The notes under the pieces were generated by a model, which searched no databases, had not been told where the DNA came from, and saw only the letters and a program-made list of their open reading frames with translations. Position numbers and translations under genes: made by a program. Below, in pieces: positions 8,527-18,196 of a stretch of 64,000 nucleotides of DNA. The DNA lies in contig NZ_VUMG01000005.1 in assembly GCF_009696315.1 (NCBI RefSeq), positions 86,218 to 150,217 of the forward strand. Reading direction: 5' to 3'. The stretch comes from Cutibacterium porci. GTDB taxonomy: Bacteria > Actinomycetota > Actinomycetes > Propionibacteriales > Propionibacteriaceae. Every line of letters begins with the position of its first letter. The stretch's first letter is position 1.

Positions 8527-10002
8527 TCAGGCTGGTTTAGCCGCCTGAACCGCCTCGCGAGCATCAATAATGCCGGTTCCGCACCTAGACGTGCACATGG
8601 CTGGGTTCACAGACCGCTTGAGGATCTCCTCAATCCTCGCGGGAGTCAAGCCCGGGTCGTCAGCAACCATGAGAGCAACAACACCCGAGACATGCGGAGC
8701 AGCCTGGGAGGTGCCCTCCATATATCCGTAGGCCGGGGACCCCGGAGTCGTCTTCCCGTCATTGACGGTAGACAGGATCATATCGCCGGTGCGATCATCG
8801 CCGCCCGGAGCAGAAACATCAACACCCGAACCATAATTCGAGTAGTACGACTGGGCGCCAGTCTCACCAGTCGCCCCCACGACGACCACATTGCCGCAAT
8901 TAGCAGGCGTCGACTTACTCGCGTCCCTCGCCTCGTTACCAGCTGCCACCACAATGGTGGATCCGCGAGAAACAGCGCCGTCAATGGCTCGTTGATAGCT
9001 GACTGGACAGTAACTAGCCGAGCCGCCGAGACTCAAGTTAATGACTTTGGCGGGATGGGGATTAGTGGGAACACCCGGCACTTTGCCGCCAGATGCCCAG
9101 GTAATGCCATCAGCAATGTCGACGTCGGTCCCGCCGCAGTGCCCCAGCGCCCGTACCGGGAGAATTTTCGCGGCGGGAGCCGCACCAGCAACGCCTTCAC
9201 CATTGTTAGTCGATGCACCAATGATGCCAGCTACGTGAGTCCCATGCCATGATGACGGGACGTCACGCCGAGTACACGTCCCAGCCCTCGTCCAGTCGCC
9301 TTCATCAGACGGGTCCGAGTCACGGCCATCACCGTCGCCGGCAGTGCTGCCGTCGGAGATGAAGTCATAGCCGGGCAGAATCTTTCCATCGAGATCCGGG
9401 TGCCTGGTAATACCGGAGTCGATGACGGCCACAGTCACTCCAGCTCCGGTGCTCGTCCTCCAGGCACCGGGGGCGTCGATTCCCTTCTCGGAGTTCAGTC
9501 CCCACTGATGATTCCAATACTGGTCGTTCGGAGCCGACGATACTGCGGCGGGGCGGACGTCACGGCTCTCATTAATCGTCATATGCAAGACGGGCTCAAC
9601 GGACTCCACTTCTGGGTTGTGTTCGATCTCGGATGCAAAGGCCTTAGCCGCGGTGGCATCAAGTCCTCGAGACACTCGAACCGACATAGAGTCGTTAGCG
9701 TGAGCCACTGACTCGGTGACGTGGGCACCCCGCGCCTTCACAGCACGATCCACCGTCCCTCGCAGGGACGCAGTAGTTACATGTATCGCGGAGGAGGTAC
9801 GAGCCGCCCGCGACATGCCCCGCACGGATGCCGAATGGTCCTTGAAGTGAATGACGAAACCGCTGGTGGATTGCGCGGAATCAGCGGTGCGCAGCGGCGA
9901 GGTCGTGAAGCCGGGAGCAGCGCTGCCAGGGATGGCGGTCACAGCAAGTGATGCGCCGGTGACCGCGCTGAGTAGCAAAGCCAACGTGCGACGTGATGCC
10001 AT
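8527..10002 (-). CDS. Secreted subtilisin-like S8 serine peptidase
   Basis: 491 residues. A signal peptide (cleavage near GSA/AP, residue 29) is followed by an I9-type propeptide-like region (about 45-145) and an S8 catalytic domain. The triad is visible: Asp near 194 (VAVIDSGITRHPD), His near 253 (SWHGTHVAG) and Ser near 431 (EGTSQAAPHVSGVVAL). Cysteine pairs in the catalytic domain and near the C-terminus (CTSRCGTG) suggest disulfides outside the cell. There is no anchor, so it is probably released. GAGAGGA nine bases before the ATG is the ribosome binding site. A role in degrading host protein is inferred. Confidence 0.93.
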   Translation of the reverse strand: MASRRTLALLLSAVTGASLAVTAIPGSAAPGFTTSPLRTADSAQSTSGFVIHFKDHSASVRGMSRAARTSSAIHVTTASLRGTVDRAVKARGAHVTESVAHANDSMSVRVSRGLDATAAKAFASEIEHNPEVESVEPVLHMTINESRDVRPAAVSSAPNDQYWNHQWGLNSEKGIDAPGAWRTSTGAGVTVAVIDSGITRHPDLDGKILPGYDFISDGSTAGDGDGRDSDPSDEGDWTRAGTCTRRDVPSSWHGTHVAGIIGASTNNGEGVAGAAPAAKILPVRALGHCGGTDVDIADGITWASGGKVPGVPTNPHPAKVINLSLGGSASYCPVSYQRAIDGAVSRGSTIVVAAGNEARDASKSTPANCGNVVVVGATGETGAQSYYSNYGSGVDVSAPGGDDRTGDMILSTVNDGKTTPGSPAYGYMEGTSQAAPHVSGVVALMVADDPGLTPARIEEILKRSVNPAMCTSRCGTGIIDAREAVQAAKPA

Positions 10003-10081
10003 ATGCCCATTCCTCTCGGTATACCGATGTTGGAATGAACATACGGCGCGACAAGGTCATGATCACGGCGTCACCCGAATA

Positions 10082-10104
10082 TTTCTCGAATAACGATCGA
10101 GAAA
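10082..10104 (-). terminator. Possible hairpin between meaB and the S8 peptidase gene
   Basis: TTTCTCGA and TCGAGAAA are perfect 8-base arms around a 7-base loop. It lies 71 bases after the meaB stop in the direction of meaB transcription and about 80 bases upstream of the peptidase start. There is no T-run behind it, so it could be a weak terminator of the mut operon or an operator for the peptidase gene. Confidence 0.35.
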
Positions 10105-10175
10105 CATTCCCAGAGTCACGGTCACGCAAGCGTCGATGGCGAGTACGCCCACGCCGAGGGCCACTCACCCCAGGC

Positions 10176-11204
10176 TTATGACCCGCTCGTCAATTCCCCC
10201 TGGGCCCACGGGAGGTGCGGCACAGCGCGAGCGAATGCACGCAAAATCTCCTCGGCCCCTTCCAGAGCGCTGGTGGCTTCAATGCCTAAGCCGGCCTCAA
10301 TGCGCTGCGCCGTCTGCTGGACGCTGGGGTCAGTGTCCAGCGACTCGATGATCTCGTTGCGCACCATATTCCACAGCCATTCCCGCTGCTGCTCGGTGCG
10401 ACGAGCCTGAAGAGAACCGTCCTTCTCCAGATAGGCGCGATGCTCGACAACCGCCTGCCAGACCTCGTCAAGGCCCTCCTTAGTGTACGAAGAGCAGGTC
10501 AGCACCGGAACTCGACGCTTGTCCGCATCCGAGGACACAAGCCTCATAGCAATCGAGAGGTCTCGGGCGGACACTCGCGCATTACCTGCATTGTCACCGT
10601 CAGCTTTGTTGACCGCGACGACGTCGGCAAGCTCAAGGATGCCCTTCTTAATGCCCTGAAGCTGGTCTCCGGTACCGGCAACCGAAAGCATAAGGAAGGT
10701 ATCAACCATCCCGGCCACAGCAACTTCAGACTGGCCGACGCCAACCGTCTCGACGAGGACGACGTTGTACCCAGCCGCCTCCATGACGATCATGGCCTCA
10801 CGAGTGGCGCGGGCAACTCCGCCAAGATGGCCGCCCGACGGCGAAGGACGCACGAACGCCTCGTCACGGTTAGCGAGATCGCCCATCCGGGTGCGATCAC
10901 CAAGAATTGATCCGCCAGTGCGCGTAGAAGAAGGATCGACGGCCAGGACAGCAACTTTGTAACCGTACTCATCAATGAGCTTGCCACCCATGGCGTTAAT
11001 AAAGGTGGACTTGCCAGCACCGGGAACACCTGAGATGCCAACCCGGATGGCATTGCCGGTGTGCGGAGCTAACTGACGCAGCATCTCGCGCGCCTTCTCA
11101 CGATGGGCCGGTTTGCTCGACTCCACCAGAGTGAGCGCCTTGGCAATGTGCTGGCGGCTCCCGGCCAGGACTTGCTCAACCAGTTCGGGGACGTCGATCG
11201 GCAT
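10176..11204 (-). CDS. meaB: Methylmalonyl-CoA mutase-associated GTPase MeaB
   Basis: 342 residues from the ATG at 11204. I prefer this to the ATG at 11222 because AAGGAAA lies eight bases before the inner start. The P-loop is GVPGAGKSTF; the MeaB-specific blocks VAVLAVDPSSTRTGGSILGDRTRM and FVRPSPSGGHLGG follow in shorter form, then VVLVETVGVGQSE and the base-recognition motif NKADGDN. MeaB is a G3E-family chaperone that loads adenosylcobalamin into methylmalonyl-CoA mutase, expels damaged cofactor and protects the enzyme. It is the last gene of the mut group, about 155 bases after mutB, with a perfect palindrome in the gap. Confidence 0.95.
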   Translation of the reverse strand: MPIDVPELVEQVLAGSRQHIAKALTLVESSKPAHREKAREMLRQLAPHTGNAIRVGISGVPGAGKSTFINAMGGKLIDEYGYKVAVLAVDPSSTRTGGSILGDRTRMGDLANRDEAFVRPSPSGGHLGGVARATREAMIVMEAAGYNVVLVETVGVGQSEVAVAGMVDTFLMLSVAGTGDQLQGIKKGILELADVVAVNKADGDNAGNARVSARDLSIAMRLVSSDADKRRVPVLTCSSYTKEGLDEVWQAVVEHRAYLEKDGSLQARRTEQQREWLWNMVRNEIIESLDTDPSVQQTAQRIEAGLGIEATSALEGAEEILRAFARAVPHLPWAQGELTSGS

Positions 11205-11308
11205 GGTCACCATTTCCTTCATCGGGTGGGTACTCTTACCGTACCGTTCAACGACGACATGTTCGGCGTCAGCCCCATCCCGCTTGTTCTCAGCAGTATG
11301 CCTACAAC

Positions 11309-11350
11309 ACGTTGAGGCCTCCGGAGCTTAAGCTCCGGAGGCCTCAACGT
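11309..11350. repeat. Perfect 42-bp palindrome between mutB and meaB
   Basis: The two 21-base halves are exact reverse complements with no spacer; the centre is GAGCTTAAGCTC and the outer ends ACGTTGAGG and CCTCAACGT. It begins nine bases after the mutB stop. In RNA it would form a very stable hairpin with a minimal loop. No U-run follows on either strand, so it is either a GC-type terminator or attenuator that lowers meaB relative to mutAB, or a 3' stabilising stem for the mutAB mRNA. Confidence 0.75.
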
Positions 11351-11359
11351 TAATCGGAC

Positions 11360-13549
11360 TCAGTCATCGTTGTGGGCAGCGAGCAATTTCTCCATCAACT
11401 CGACGGCAGCGTCCGGGATGACGGTGCCAGGCGGGTAGATGGCTGCTGCGCCGTCCTTACGCAGCTCGTCAAAGTCCTGGGTCGGAATGACGCCACCGAC
11501 AACGATCATGATGTCGGAGCGACCAAGCTTGTCCAGTTCCTTGCGCAGTGCCGGCACCAGGGTGAGGTGTCCGGCGGCCAGCGAGGAGACACCAACGACG
11601 TGAACGTCGCCCTCAACAGCCTGTCGAGCCGTCTCCTCCGGGGTCTGGAATAGCGGGCCGACATCGACGTCCATGCCGAGATCGGCATAGGCGGTCGCGA
11701 CAACTTTCTGGCCACGATCGTGACCATCCTGGCCCATCTTCGCGATCATGATGCGCGGACGACGGCCTTCCTTCTCCTCGAACTGCTTGATGAGCTCTTG
11801 GACCTTCTTGGTGGACTCAGAGTTGCCGGCTGCCTTGCTGTACACGCCCTCAATGGTACGGATCTGGGCGGTGTAGCGTCCAAAGACCTTCTCCATGGCG
11901 TCAGACATTTCACCGACAGAGGCGTTCGCACGCCCAGCTTCGATGCACAGCTTGAGCAGGTTGCGGTCAGGATCGCTGGGATCCGGGTTGGCGGCAGCCC
12001 ACGTGAGCTTCTCCAACGCAGCCTGGCAGGCCTCCTCGTCGCGGTTAGCACGCAGCTGCTCAAGCTTGGCCTTCTGCTCCTTGAGCACCTGGGTGTTATC
12101 AACCTTGAGGACCTCGAGGGGCTCCTCTTCATCGAGACGGTACTTGTTGACGCCGATGAGGGGCTGACGACCGGAGTCGATACGAGCCTGGGTACGGGCA
12201 GCGGCCTCCTCAATGCGCATCTTCGGGATGCCCTTCTCAATGGCCTTGGCCATGCCACCGGCCTTCTCGACCTCCTGGATGTGAGCCCAGGCCTTGCGAG
12301 CCAGCTCAAGGGTGAGCTTCTCGACGTAGGCCGAACCGCTCCAGGGATCAATGACGCGGCAGGTGCCCGACTCCTGCTGGATGAACAGCTGAGTGTTTCG
12401 AGCGATACGAGCAGAGAAGTCGGTCGGCAAGGCGATGGCCTCGTCAAGGGAGTTGGTGTGCAGGGACTGAGTGTGTCCCTGTGTAGCTCCCATGGCCTCG
12501 ACACACGTACGAATGACGTTGTTGTAGACGTCCTGGGCGGTCAGCGACCATCCCGAGGTCTGCGAGTGGGTACGCAGGCTCATCGACTTCGGATTCTTTG
12601 GCCCGAACTGGTTGACCAACTTGGCCCACAACATACGGGCCGCACGCATCTTGGCAACTTCCATGAAGAAGTTGGTGCCAATAGCCCAGAAGAAGGACAG
12701 GCGCGGTGCGAACTGGTCCACCTTCAAGCCCACCGACTCACCGGCGCGAATGTAATCGACGCCGTCGGCCAGCGTGTAGGCCATCTCGATGTCGGCAGTA
12801 GCGCCAGCCTCCTGCATGTGGTAGCCGGAGATCGAAATGGAGTTCCACTTCGGCATGTTCGCGCTGGTGTACGCGAAGATGTCGGAGATGATTCGCATCG
12901 ACGGCAGCGGCGGGTAAATGTACGTGTTACGAACCATGAACTCTTTGAGAATGTCGTTCTGGATCGTTCCGGCGAGCTGCTCAGGCTTAGCGCCCTGCTC
13001 TTCGGCGGTGACAACGTACAGGGCGAGAATCGGCAGCACAGCGCCGTTCATCGTCATGGACACCGACATGCGGTCCAGCGGGATACCCGCGAAGAGCTCA
13101 CGCATGTCCAGGATGGAGTCCACAGCCACACCGGCCATACCGACGTCACCGGGAACACGCGGATTGTCGGAGTCGTAACCACGGTGGGTCGGCAGGTCGA
13201 AGGCGACCGACAATCCCTTCTGACCAGCGGCTAGGTTACGGCGGTAGAAGGCGTTGGACTCCTTGGCAGTGGAGAATCCGGCGTACTGACGAATCGTCCA
13301 CGGACGGAAGGCGTACATGGTGGCGTACGGACCATGTGTGAATGGCGGCAGACCAGCGTAGGTGTCCAGCCAGTCCATGTCGCTGTAGACGTCCTCGGAG
13401 TACAGGTGGCCAACCGGAATCTGCTCCGGAGTGGTCCAGGGCTCCTGCTCACCGACGGCCTCGGCCAGCTTGGCGAACTGCTCCTGCGCATCGGCAGGAA
13501 CCGGAGAATCCCCGAGATTGATGGAATCGAAACGAGGCAGGGTGGTCAC
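11360..13549 (-). CDS. mutB: Methylmalonyl-CoA mutase large (catalytic) subunit
   Basis: 729 residues with a GTG start overlapping the mutA stop (GTGA). The N-terminal TIM-barrel part carries the family blocks [32 protein letters not shown] and [20 protein letters not shown]. The C-terminal B12-binding domain has the DxHxxG motif ([10 protein letters not shown], His near residue 611), whose histidine coordinates cobalt. The enzyme interconverts succinyl-CoA and (R)-methylmalonyl-CoA with adenosylcobalamin, the rearrangement step of the Wood-Werkman propionate cycle. Length and motifs match the Propionibacterium catalytic subunit. It forms a heterodimer with MutA. Confidence 0.97.
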   Translation of the reverse strand: MTTLPRFDSINLGDSPVPADAQEQFAKLAEAVGEQEPWTTPEQIPVGHLYSEDVYSDMDWLDTYAGLPPFTHGPYATMYAFRPWTIRQYAGFSTAKESNAFYRRNLAAGQKGLSVAFDLPTHRGYDSDNPRVPGDVGMAGVAVDSILDMRELFAGIPLDRMSVSMTMNGAVLPILALYVVTAEEQGAKPEQLAGTIQNDILKEFMVRNTYIYPPLPSMRIISDIFAYTSANMPKWNSISISGYHMQEAGATADIEMAYTLADGVDYIRAGESVGLKVDQFAPRLSFFWAIGTNFFMEVAKMRAARMLWAKLVNQFGPKNPKSMSLRTHSQTSGWSLTAQDVYNNVIRTCVEAMGATQGHTQSLHTNSLDEAIALPTDFSARIARNTQLFIQQESGTCRVIDPWSGSAYVEKLTLELARKAWAHIQEVEKAGGMAKAIEKGIPKMRIEEAAARTQARIDSGRQPLIGVNKYRLDEEEPLEVLKVDNTQVLKEQKAKLEQLRANRDEEACQAALEKLTWAAANPDPSDPDRNLLKLCIEAGRANASVGEMSDAMEKVFGRYTAQIRTIEGVYSKAAGNSESTKKVQELIKQFEEKEGRRPRIMIAKMGQDGHDRGQKVVATAYADLGMDVDVGPLFQTPEETARQAVEGDVHVVGVSSLAAGHLTLVPALRKELDKLGRSDIMIVVGGVIPTQDFDELRKDGAAAIYPPGTVIPDAAVELMEKLLAAHNDD

Positions 13550-15456
13550 TTGGCAACTCCCAACGTGTCCAGAGTGGTGGTCAGGACGTCGACGACGTCC
13601 ATCCCGAGGTAGATACGCCCGTCGATGACCTTCTCGGCCTCGGCAGCGTCATCACCGAATTCCTTGAAAGCACCCGACAGGTAGACCAGCTTGGCGCCAG
13701 CCTCCTTGAGGGCCTTGGCGACCTCGAGGCCCTGAGCCGCGTAAGTCTTAGCGTTCGAGCACAGGTCGGCAATCTCGGCACCAGACTCCTTGAAGGCCTT
13801 GACGACCTCCTCCGTGGTGCCTCCCTCGCATTCGGGGGTCTCCATGCCGGCGATATGCCACACCGGAGCGGAGAATCCCTCGCGAGGACCGAAGTCGCGA
13901 CGAGTACCCAAACAGGCCAGGAAGACCTTCGGGCGCTCGGCGCAGGTGGCAGAGCGGTCGACGAGACCTTCAAAGACTTCCGCATCGCGATGCCACTCCA
14001 GGCCCTGACGCTCGGCGACCTCTGGGTAAGGCTTAGTCTCAACAGTCTTCGCATCGAGCAGCGGGAACTCGCTGACAGCCGTAATCGGCTGCTTGCGGGT
14101 AGCCAAGCGCTTGGCGCGCTCGTTGTTGAGCTTATCGAGCTCGGCGCGGACGTGGTCGCCAGTGAGGGCAGCAGCCATACCACCAACAGCCTCGACGGCC
14201 TGGAACTCAGCCCAACCGGCTTCCTCCAGCCTCGTGGTCAACGCCTCGACGTAGAAGGAGCCACCGGCCGGATCGTTGACGCGGCCAATGTTCGACTCCT
14301 CGGCGAGAATGATGCCGGTGTTGCGGGCGATACGGCGGGAGAAATCGCTCTTCGGCAGACCAATTGCGGCATCGAAAGGCAGGGTCGTGACGGCCTCAGC
14401 GCCACCAACAGCAGCACCGAACGTCGAGATCGTGCCACGCAAGATATTGACGTAGGGATCATCGCGAGTGAGCTCGCGCCAGCTCGTGACGGCCTCTTGG
14501 CGGGCACCACGCTTCGCAGCCGGCACCTCGAATACTTCACCAACGCGATTCCACAATGTCCGCAGAGCACGAAGGCGGGAGATGGTGAGGAACTCGTCGT
14601 GGGTGGCCGAGACTCGGAAGTTGATGGAGTCAAAGGCCTGCTCAGCCGTGAGCCCCTGTTCGATGAGTGCCCGGACGTACTCGACACCAGTCGCGATGGC
14701 CCACGCAAGTTCGTGCACATCACCAGCACCAGCATTGTGGTAGATCGTGGCATCGACGACGAACGGGCGAGAATTCTTGTATTTGTCAGTCTTCTTGACC
14801 CACTCGGCCATCCCAGACAGGTCCGGAGTGCCACCGTTAAGGGCCACAAAACCGATCGGATCCAGGCCGAGGTTAAACGACAGCTTATCGGCGTCGATCT
14901 TAGATTCCGCGTAGACGTCGAGGAGTGCTTGAGCAGCAGCTTCTTGATCGTCACGGCTGGAAACCTCAACCTTAGCCAGATCGAGCAACACATCCTTGAG
15001 ATCACCAGCGATGTCCTCAGGCTTGATGGCGTCGGCTCCGACGCGCAGCCACAGGGACGTCACGCCACGCTCAAGGTCAGCGATGACAGCCTTCTTGGTA
15101 AACACGACGTCGGGATCCTCGTGAAGGGCCCGAACGTCCCACGCGTCCATGCTGCCGTCACGGATCGTGGTGCCGCGGGTGAAGGGTGGCACACCGGGAA
15201 CGCCGAGCTTCTCGGGGGCATCCTGGCGCCGGTACATCGGCTCGATCTGGATGCCGTCGACCGTCGTCGGCTCGAGGCGCTTCATTCCCTGCTCAATGTT
15301 GAGTTCCTTGCCTTCGGGGCGCCCCCGGTTCAAGACCTTGAGGACCGCGTCCTCCCACTGCTCGTGGGTGACCTTCGGAAAGTCCCCGGCCAGGCTCAAC
15401 TCCTCGGGCATCCTGTCCTCGACGGACTTGGATGCGAGGTTGTCAGGATCAGTCAT
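13546..15456 (-). CDS. mutA: Methylmalonyl-CoA mutase small subunit
   Basis: 636 residues, ATG start with AGGAG eight bases upstream. It has the barrel and a C-terminal domain like those of MutB ([40 protein letters not shown]). The B12-binding DxHxxG motif is missing: the equivalent stretch reads [15 protein letters not shown]. This is normal for the non-catalytic subunit of the heterodimeric propionibacterial enzyme, which arose by duplication. It is the first gene of the mut group and lies directly behind a cobalamin riboswitch. Confidence 0.96.
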   Translation of the reverse strand: MTDPDNLASKSVEDRMPEELSLAGDFPKVTHEQWEDAVLKVLNRGRPEGKELNIEQGMKRLEPTTVDGIQIEPMYRRQDAPEKLGVPGVPPFTRGTTIRDGSMDAWDVRALHEDPDVVFTKKAVIADLERGVTSLWLRVGADAIKPEDIAGDLKDVLLDLAKVEVSSRDDQEAAAQALLDVYAESKIDADKLSFNLGLDPIGFVALNGGTPDLSGMAEWVKKTDKYKNSRPFVVDATIYHNAGAGDVHELAWAIATGVEYVRALIEQGLTAEQAFDSINFRVSATHDEFLTISRLRALRTLWNRVGEVFEVPAAKRGARQEAVTSWRELTRDDPYVNILRGTISTFGAAVGGAEAVTTLPFDAAIGLPKSDFSRRIARNTGIILAEESNIGRVNDPAGGSFYVEALTTRLEEAGWAEFQAVEAVGGMAAALTGDHVRAELDKLNNERAKRLATRKQPITAVSEFPLLDAKTVETKPYPEVAERQGLEWHRDAEVFEGLVDRSATCAERPKVFLACLGTRRDFGPREGFSAPVWHIAGMETPECEGGTTEEVVKAFKESGAEIADLCSNAKTYAAQGLEVAKALKEAGAKLVYLSGAFKEFGDDAAEAEKVIDGRIYLGMDVVDVLTTTLDTLGVAK

Positions 15457-15552
15457 TCGTCAGACTCCTGCTCCGCTGTGGATGGTTGGACGACCTCGGT
15501 CGGCCCTCGAGACCTCGGACGCTGTGGCACACGCGGAGTGCACCACACGCTC
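15457..15552 (-). promoter_or_regulatory. Expression platform of the mutA B12 riboswitch
   Basis: This leader segment joins the riboswitch to mutA. CACAGCGGAG (minus strand, + positions 15471-15480) can pair, with one bulge, with CTCCGCGTGTG (15528-15538). That stem would end next to the AGGAG ribosome binding site at 15465-15469, so control of translation initiation is plausible. I see no U-tract terminator in it. The pairing was found by eye and needs folding to confirm. Confidence 0.45.
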
Positions 15553-15780
15553 TGGCAGGTATTCGGACTCATGGGCACCTCGTCTGCCGACGAGTCCTAC
15601 GTCACCGCTTCCCAGGCCGGAGCCCAGTGCTTGATCGTCGTCTACCTAATCCTCGGATTAGGTAGACGACGATGGTGATGTCGTTCCCACTCACCGCTGC
15701 GGGGCAGTTCCGGAGTCACACCGGATTCCCTCTTACCGCCTCAAAATCCCGGATGGGGATTCTTTGGCACCAGCACCTAC
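15553..15780 (-). ncRNA. Cobalamin (B12) riboswitch
   Basis: Read on the minus strand, the conserved cobalamin riboswitch elements occur in order. First come GGTGCC near 15771-15766, then GGGAATCCGGTGTGACTCCGG (15730-15710, one base over the short form used elsewhere), followed by CCCCGCAGCGGTGA and GTGGGAACG (to 15682). After a long perfect hairpin come CACTGGG (near 15629) and TGGGAAGCGG (15614-15605). The B12-box side GAGTCCGAATACCTGCC (15570-15554) closes it. The inserted hairpin (15634-15673, 19-base arms, 2-base loop) sits at the variable arm. It lies about 100 bases upstream of mutA, whose product needs B12. Confidence 0.93.
15634..15673 (-). repeat. Perfect 19-bp stem inside the riboswitch variable arm
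   Basis: Arms of 19 bases (starting ATCGTCGTCTACC and ending GGTAGACGACGAT on the plus strand) pair perfectly around a two-base loop. It is located between the core elements of the B12 riboswitch, where the family tolerates insertions of any length, and so is best read as an extended peripheral helix rather than a terminator. No U-run follows it. Confidence 0.8.
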
Positions 15781-15859
15781 GATACTAGGCCGCGCACGAT
15801 CGGCGTCACACATCGGGGGTACATGTGCACGATTGTGCGTTTATGCCGAAAAAGACCCT

Positions 15860-16816
15860 TCAACGTGCTTTTCGCACCTGCCGGACCTGGGGCCGGTTTG
15901 CGACGGTGTTTATCCATTCGCGCAGGTGGGCATGAACGCGCCGGCGATTGACCTCATTGAGAACCTCATGACGCCCACCTGGGTAAAGGATGACGTCCAC
16001 CTCGCGGGACCCGGAATCACGCAGCTGGCGAGCCACCCGTCGCACTCCTCTACCGGAATCACCCACCGGGTCTTTCGCACCAGACATCAGCAAGACCGGC
16101 AGCGTCGGCGGGGTAGCACGGAGCACCTCGGTGGAATTAGCAAGTTCAATAAGGCGCACCAACTCACGGTAAAACGCCGCAGTGCATACGAAGCCGCATA
16201 GTGGATCCTTGACGTAATCATCGATGATATGCACGTCACGAGACAACCAGTCGTAGTCGGTACGAGCTGGCTGAAAAGCCCGGTTAAAAGAACCGAATGA
16301 CAGTGTATCGAGCAGCGGACTGCGGGAATCCTCGCCCATCATCAGTATCTGGGCTTGAGCTAGGCCGGTAGCAATGGTGCTCAACGGGCCGAGGGAAGAG
16401 CCAGTGCCGATGGCGACAAGGCCAGTCATCTCACGACCCCGCCTAGCTGCAAGGACGCGAGCTAAGAAAGAGCCCATGGAGTGGCCAACGAGGAACCATG
16501 GCTTACCCTCCATCAAGAAGTGGTCAGCAACAGCCGAGAGATCGTCAAGCAACTGGTGATAGCCACGATCTGGGGTAGAACCAAGCTCTCCCATAGCCGC
16601 CGCACGTGGGCCGTGGCCACGATGGTCATTGGCAATCACGAGCCAGCCGTCGTCAGCAAGAAGACCGGCTACCTCGTCATATCGAGCGGCGTACTCAGCC
16701 ATCCCGTGGCACAACTGCACAAGTCCTTTTGTTGGCCGGCCTGAAACCTCCCGAGGACGCCACACGAGGATGTCGACGTCAGCTCCGTCATCAGCAGTAA
16801 TGGTGATGGTGTCCAT
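15860..16816 (-). CDS. Alpha/beta hydrolase, monoacylglycerol-lipase-like
   Basis: 318 residues from the ATG at 16816, chosen because GGGAGGAATC directly precedes it; an upstream ATG at 16846 lacks such a site. Features are the oxyanion block LVQLCHGMAEYAARYDEVA, the nucleophile elbow VGHSMGSF (GxSxG), and a late Asp (GAKDPVGD) and His (PGGRHEVLNE) that complete the triad. There is no signal peptide, so it is cytosolic. It resembles serine aminopeptidase S33/lysophospholipase-type enzymes that cleave monoacylglycerols or lysophospholipids. Substrate is inferred from the family only. Confidence 0.88.
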   Translation of the reverse strand: MDTITITADDGADVDILVWRPREVSGRPTKGLVQLCHGMAEYAARYDEVAGLLADDGWLVIANDHRGHGPRAAAMGELGSTPDRGYHQLLDDLSAVADHFLMEGKPWFLVGHSMGSFLARVLAARRGREMTGLVAIGTGSSLGPLSTIATGLAQAQILMMGEDSRSPLLDTLSFGSFNRAFQPARTDYDWLSRDVHIIDDYVKDPLCGFVCTAAFYRELVRLIELANSTEVLRATPPTLPVLLMSGAKDPVGDSGRGVRRVARQLRDSGSREVDVILYPGGRHEVLNEVNRRRVHAHLREWINTVANRPQVRQVRKAR

Positions 16817-16866
16817 GATTCCTCCCCAGGTTGTAGCTCCCAGCATATTGAAGCCCCACCGCCCAA

Positions 16867-16914
16867 TTTCCCTGCGGATACAGGGACACCTTTCCCTGCG
16901 GATACAGGGACACC
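16867..16914. repeat. Tandem repeat, two perfect 24-bp units, each a small hairpin
   Basis: The unit begins TTTCCCTGCGG and ends CAGGGACACC; two exact copies lie head to tail (16867-16890, 16891-16914). Each contains CCCTG and CAGGG arms around a six-base loop. It is located in the divergent gap between the hydrolase and UDP-glucose dehydrogenase genes. It may be a variable-number repeat or a regulatory binding array. Confidence 0.85.
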
Positions 16915-17016
16915 GCCACCAAGCTGCAACAACGCAAGCTCTCCACTCAGATACGTAAGCAACTTTTCTCCATCTCCTCCCTACACTTAGTGGAGACCCC
17001 GCTGAGAGGAGACGCT

Positions 17017-18183
17017 GTGAAAATTACCGTCGCAGGACTGGGCTATGTCGGCATGGCCAATGCAGTGCTGCTCGCCCAGCACAACAGCGTCGTCGCTATC
17101 GACATCGACGCCGAACGGGTCGAGATGGTCAACAACAGTCATACGACAATCGTCGATCCTCTGATCACGGAGTATTTGGCCCATCGCGACCTAGATTTAC
17201 ACGCCACCACTGACCCGAAGGAGGCCTACCAGGGAGCGGACTTCGTCGTCATCGCCACGCCCACGAACTATGACCCTGATCAAAACTACTTCGACACCTC
17301 AAGCGTCGATGGAGTTCTTGATCTTGTTCAGGACCTCGCACCCCACGCGACAATCGTCATTAAGTCGACAATTCCCGTGGGTTACGTGTCACATGTCCGC
17401 AAGGAACGTCCTGGACTCGACGTCATCTTCTCCCCCGAGTTCTTGCGAGAGGGGAAAGCCCTGTTCGACAACCTTCACCCGTCGCGGATCGTCGTCGGGT
17501 CGGACTCCCCCAAAGCCCACCTTTTTGCCGATCTCATGGCTACCGGGGCCCTCGACACAGATATCCCGATCCTCTTCGTAGGAGCCACTGAGGCCGAGGC
17601 CATCAAGCTCTTCGCCAACACCTATTTGGCAATGCGGGTGTCCTTCTTCAACGAGCTCGACACCTATGCCTCTCAGCGCGGACTATCTACTCGCCAAGTC
17701 ATCGACGGCGTGTGCCTCGATCCTCGTATCGGCCACCACTACAACAACCCGTCCTTCGGATATGGCGGTTATTGCTTACCCAAGGACACCCGTCAGTTAC
17801 TGGCCAACTACCAAGATGTGCCGCAGACGCTCATCCAGGCCATCGTCGATTCCAACACCGTGCGCAAGGACTTCATCGCCTCCGACATTCTTGCCAAAGA
17901 CCCTCAGCGAGTCGGCATCTTCCGTCTCGTAATGAAGGCTGGCTCGGACAACTTCCGGTCCTCCTCGATCCAGGGGGTCATGAAACGCATCAAGGCCAAG
18001 GGCGTCGAGGTGGTCGTTTACGAGCCAACCTTCGACGGCGACGAATTCTTCCATTCGACAGTTACCAAAGACCTTGAGTCTTTCAAGGCTGACTGTGACG
18101 TCATCATTGCCAACCGAATGTCACCGGATTTGGCCGACGTCGCTGACAAGGTATATACCCGAGATCTCTTTGGCGGGGACTGA
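17017..18183 (+). CDS. ugd: UDP-glucose 6-dehydrogenase
   Basis: 388 residues from a GTG at 17017, preceded by AGAGGAG; this start gives exactly the length of Escherichia coli Ugd. The Rossmann motif [59 protein letters not shown], and the catalytic-cysteine block [15 protein letters not shown] are intact. The enzyme oxidises UDP-glucose twice with NAD to UDP-glucuronate for capsule or cell-wall polysaccharide. Similarity to the enterobacterial form is unusually high along the whole length, as far as can be judged from memory. No polysaccharide cluster is adjacent. Confidence 0.96.
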   Translation: MKITVAGLGYVGMANAVLLAQHNSVVAIDIDAERVEMVNNSHTTIVDPLITEYLAHRDLDLHATTDPKEAYQGADFVVIATPTNYDPDQNYFDTSSVDGVLDLVQDLAPHATIVIKSTIPVGYVSHVRKERPGLDVIFSPEFLREGKALFDNLHPSRIVVGSDSPKAHLFADLMATGALDTDIPILFVGATEAEAIKLFANTYLAMRVSFFNELDTYASQRGLSTRQVIDGVCLDPRIGHHYNNPSFGYGGYCLPKDTRQLLANYQDVPQTLIQAIVDSNTVRKDFIASDILAKDPQRVGIFRLVMKAGSDNFRSSSIQGVMKRIKAKGVEVVVYEPTFDGDEFFHSTVTKDLESFKADCDVIIANRMSPDLADVADKVYTRDLFGGD

Positions 18184-18196
18184 CTCGGCGCATGCT

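Noticed and set aside
8692..9252. 186-codon plus-strand frame inside the subtilisin gene
   Set aside because: The minus strand has an intact catalytic triad, signal peptide and ribosome binding site; the plus frame has none.
11720..13234. 504-codon open frame antisense to mutB
   Set aside because: It lies wholly inside mutB, whose motifs and codon use are convincing; long antisense frames are expected in high-GC genes, and the translation is low in complexity (Leu, Val, Gly, Asp).
13855..15678. 607-codon open frame antisense to mutA and its leader
   Set aside because: Shadow of mutA; it crosses the B12 riboswitch and shows no recognisable domain.
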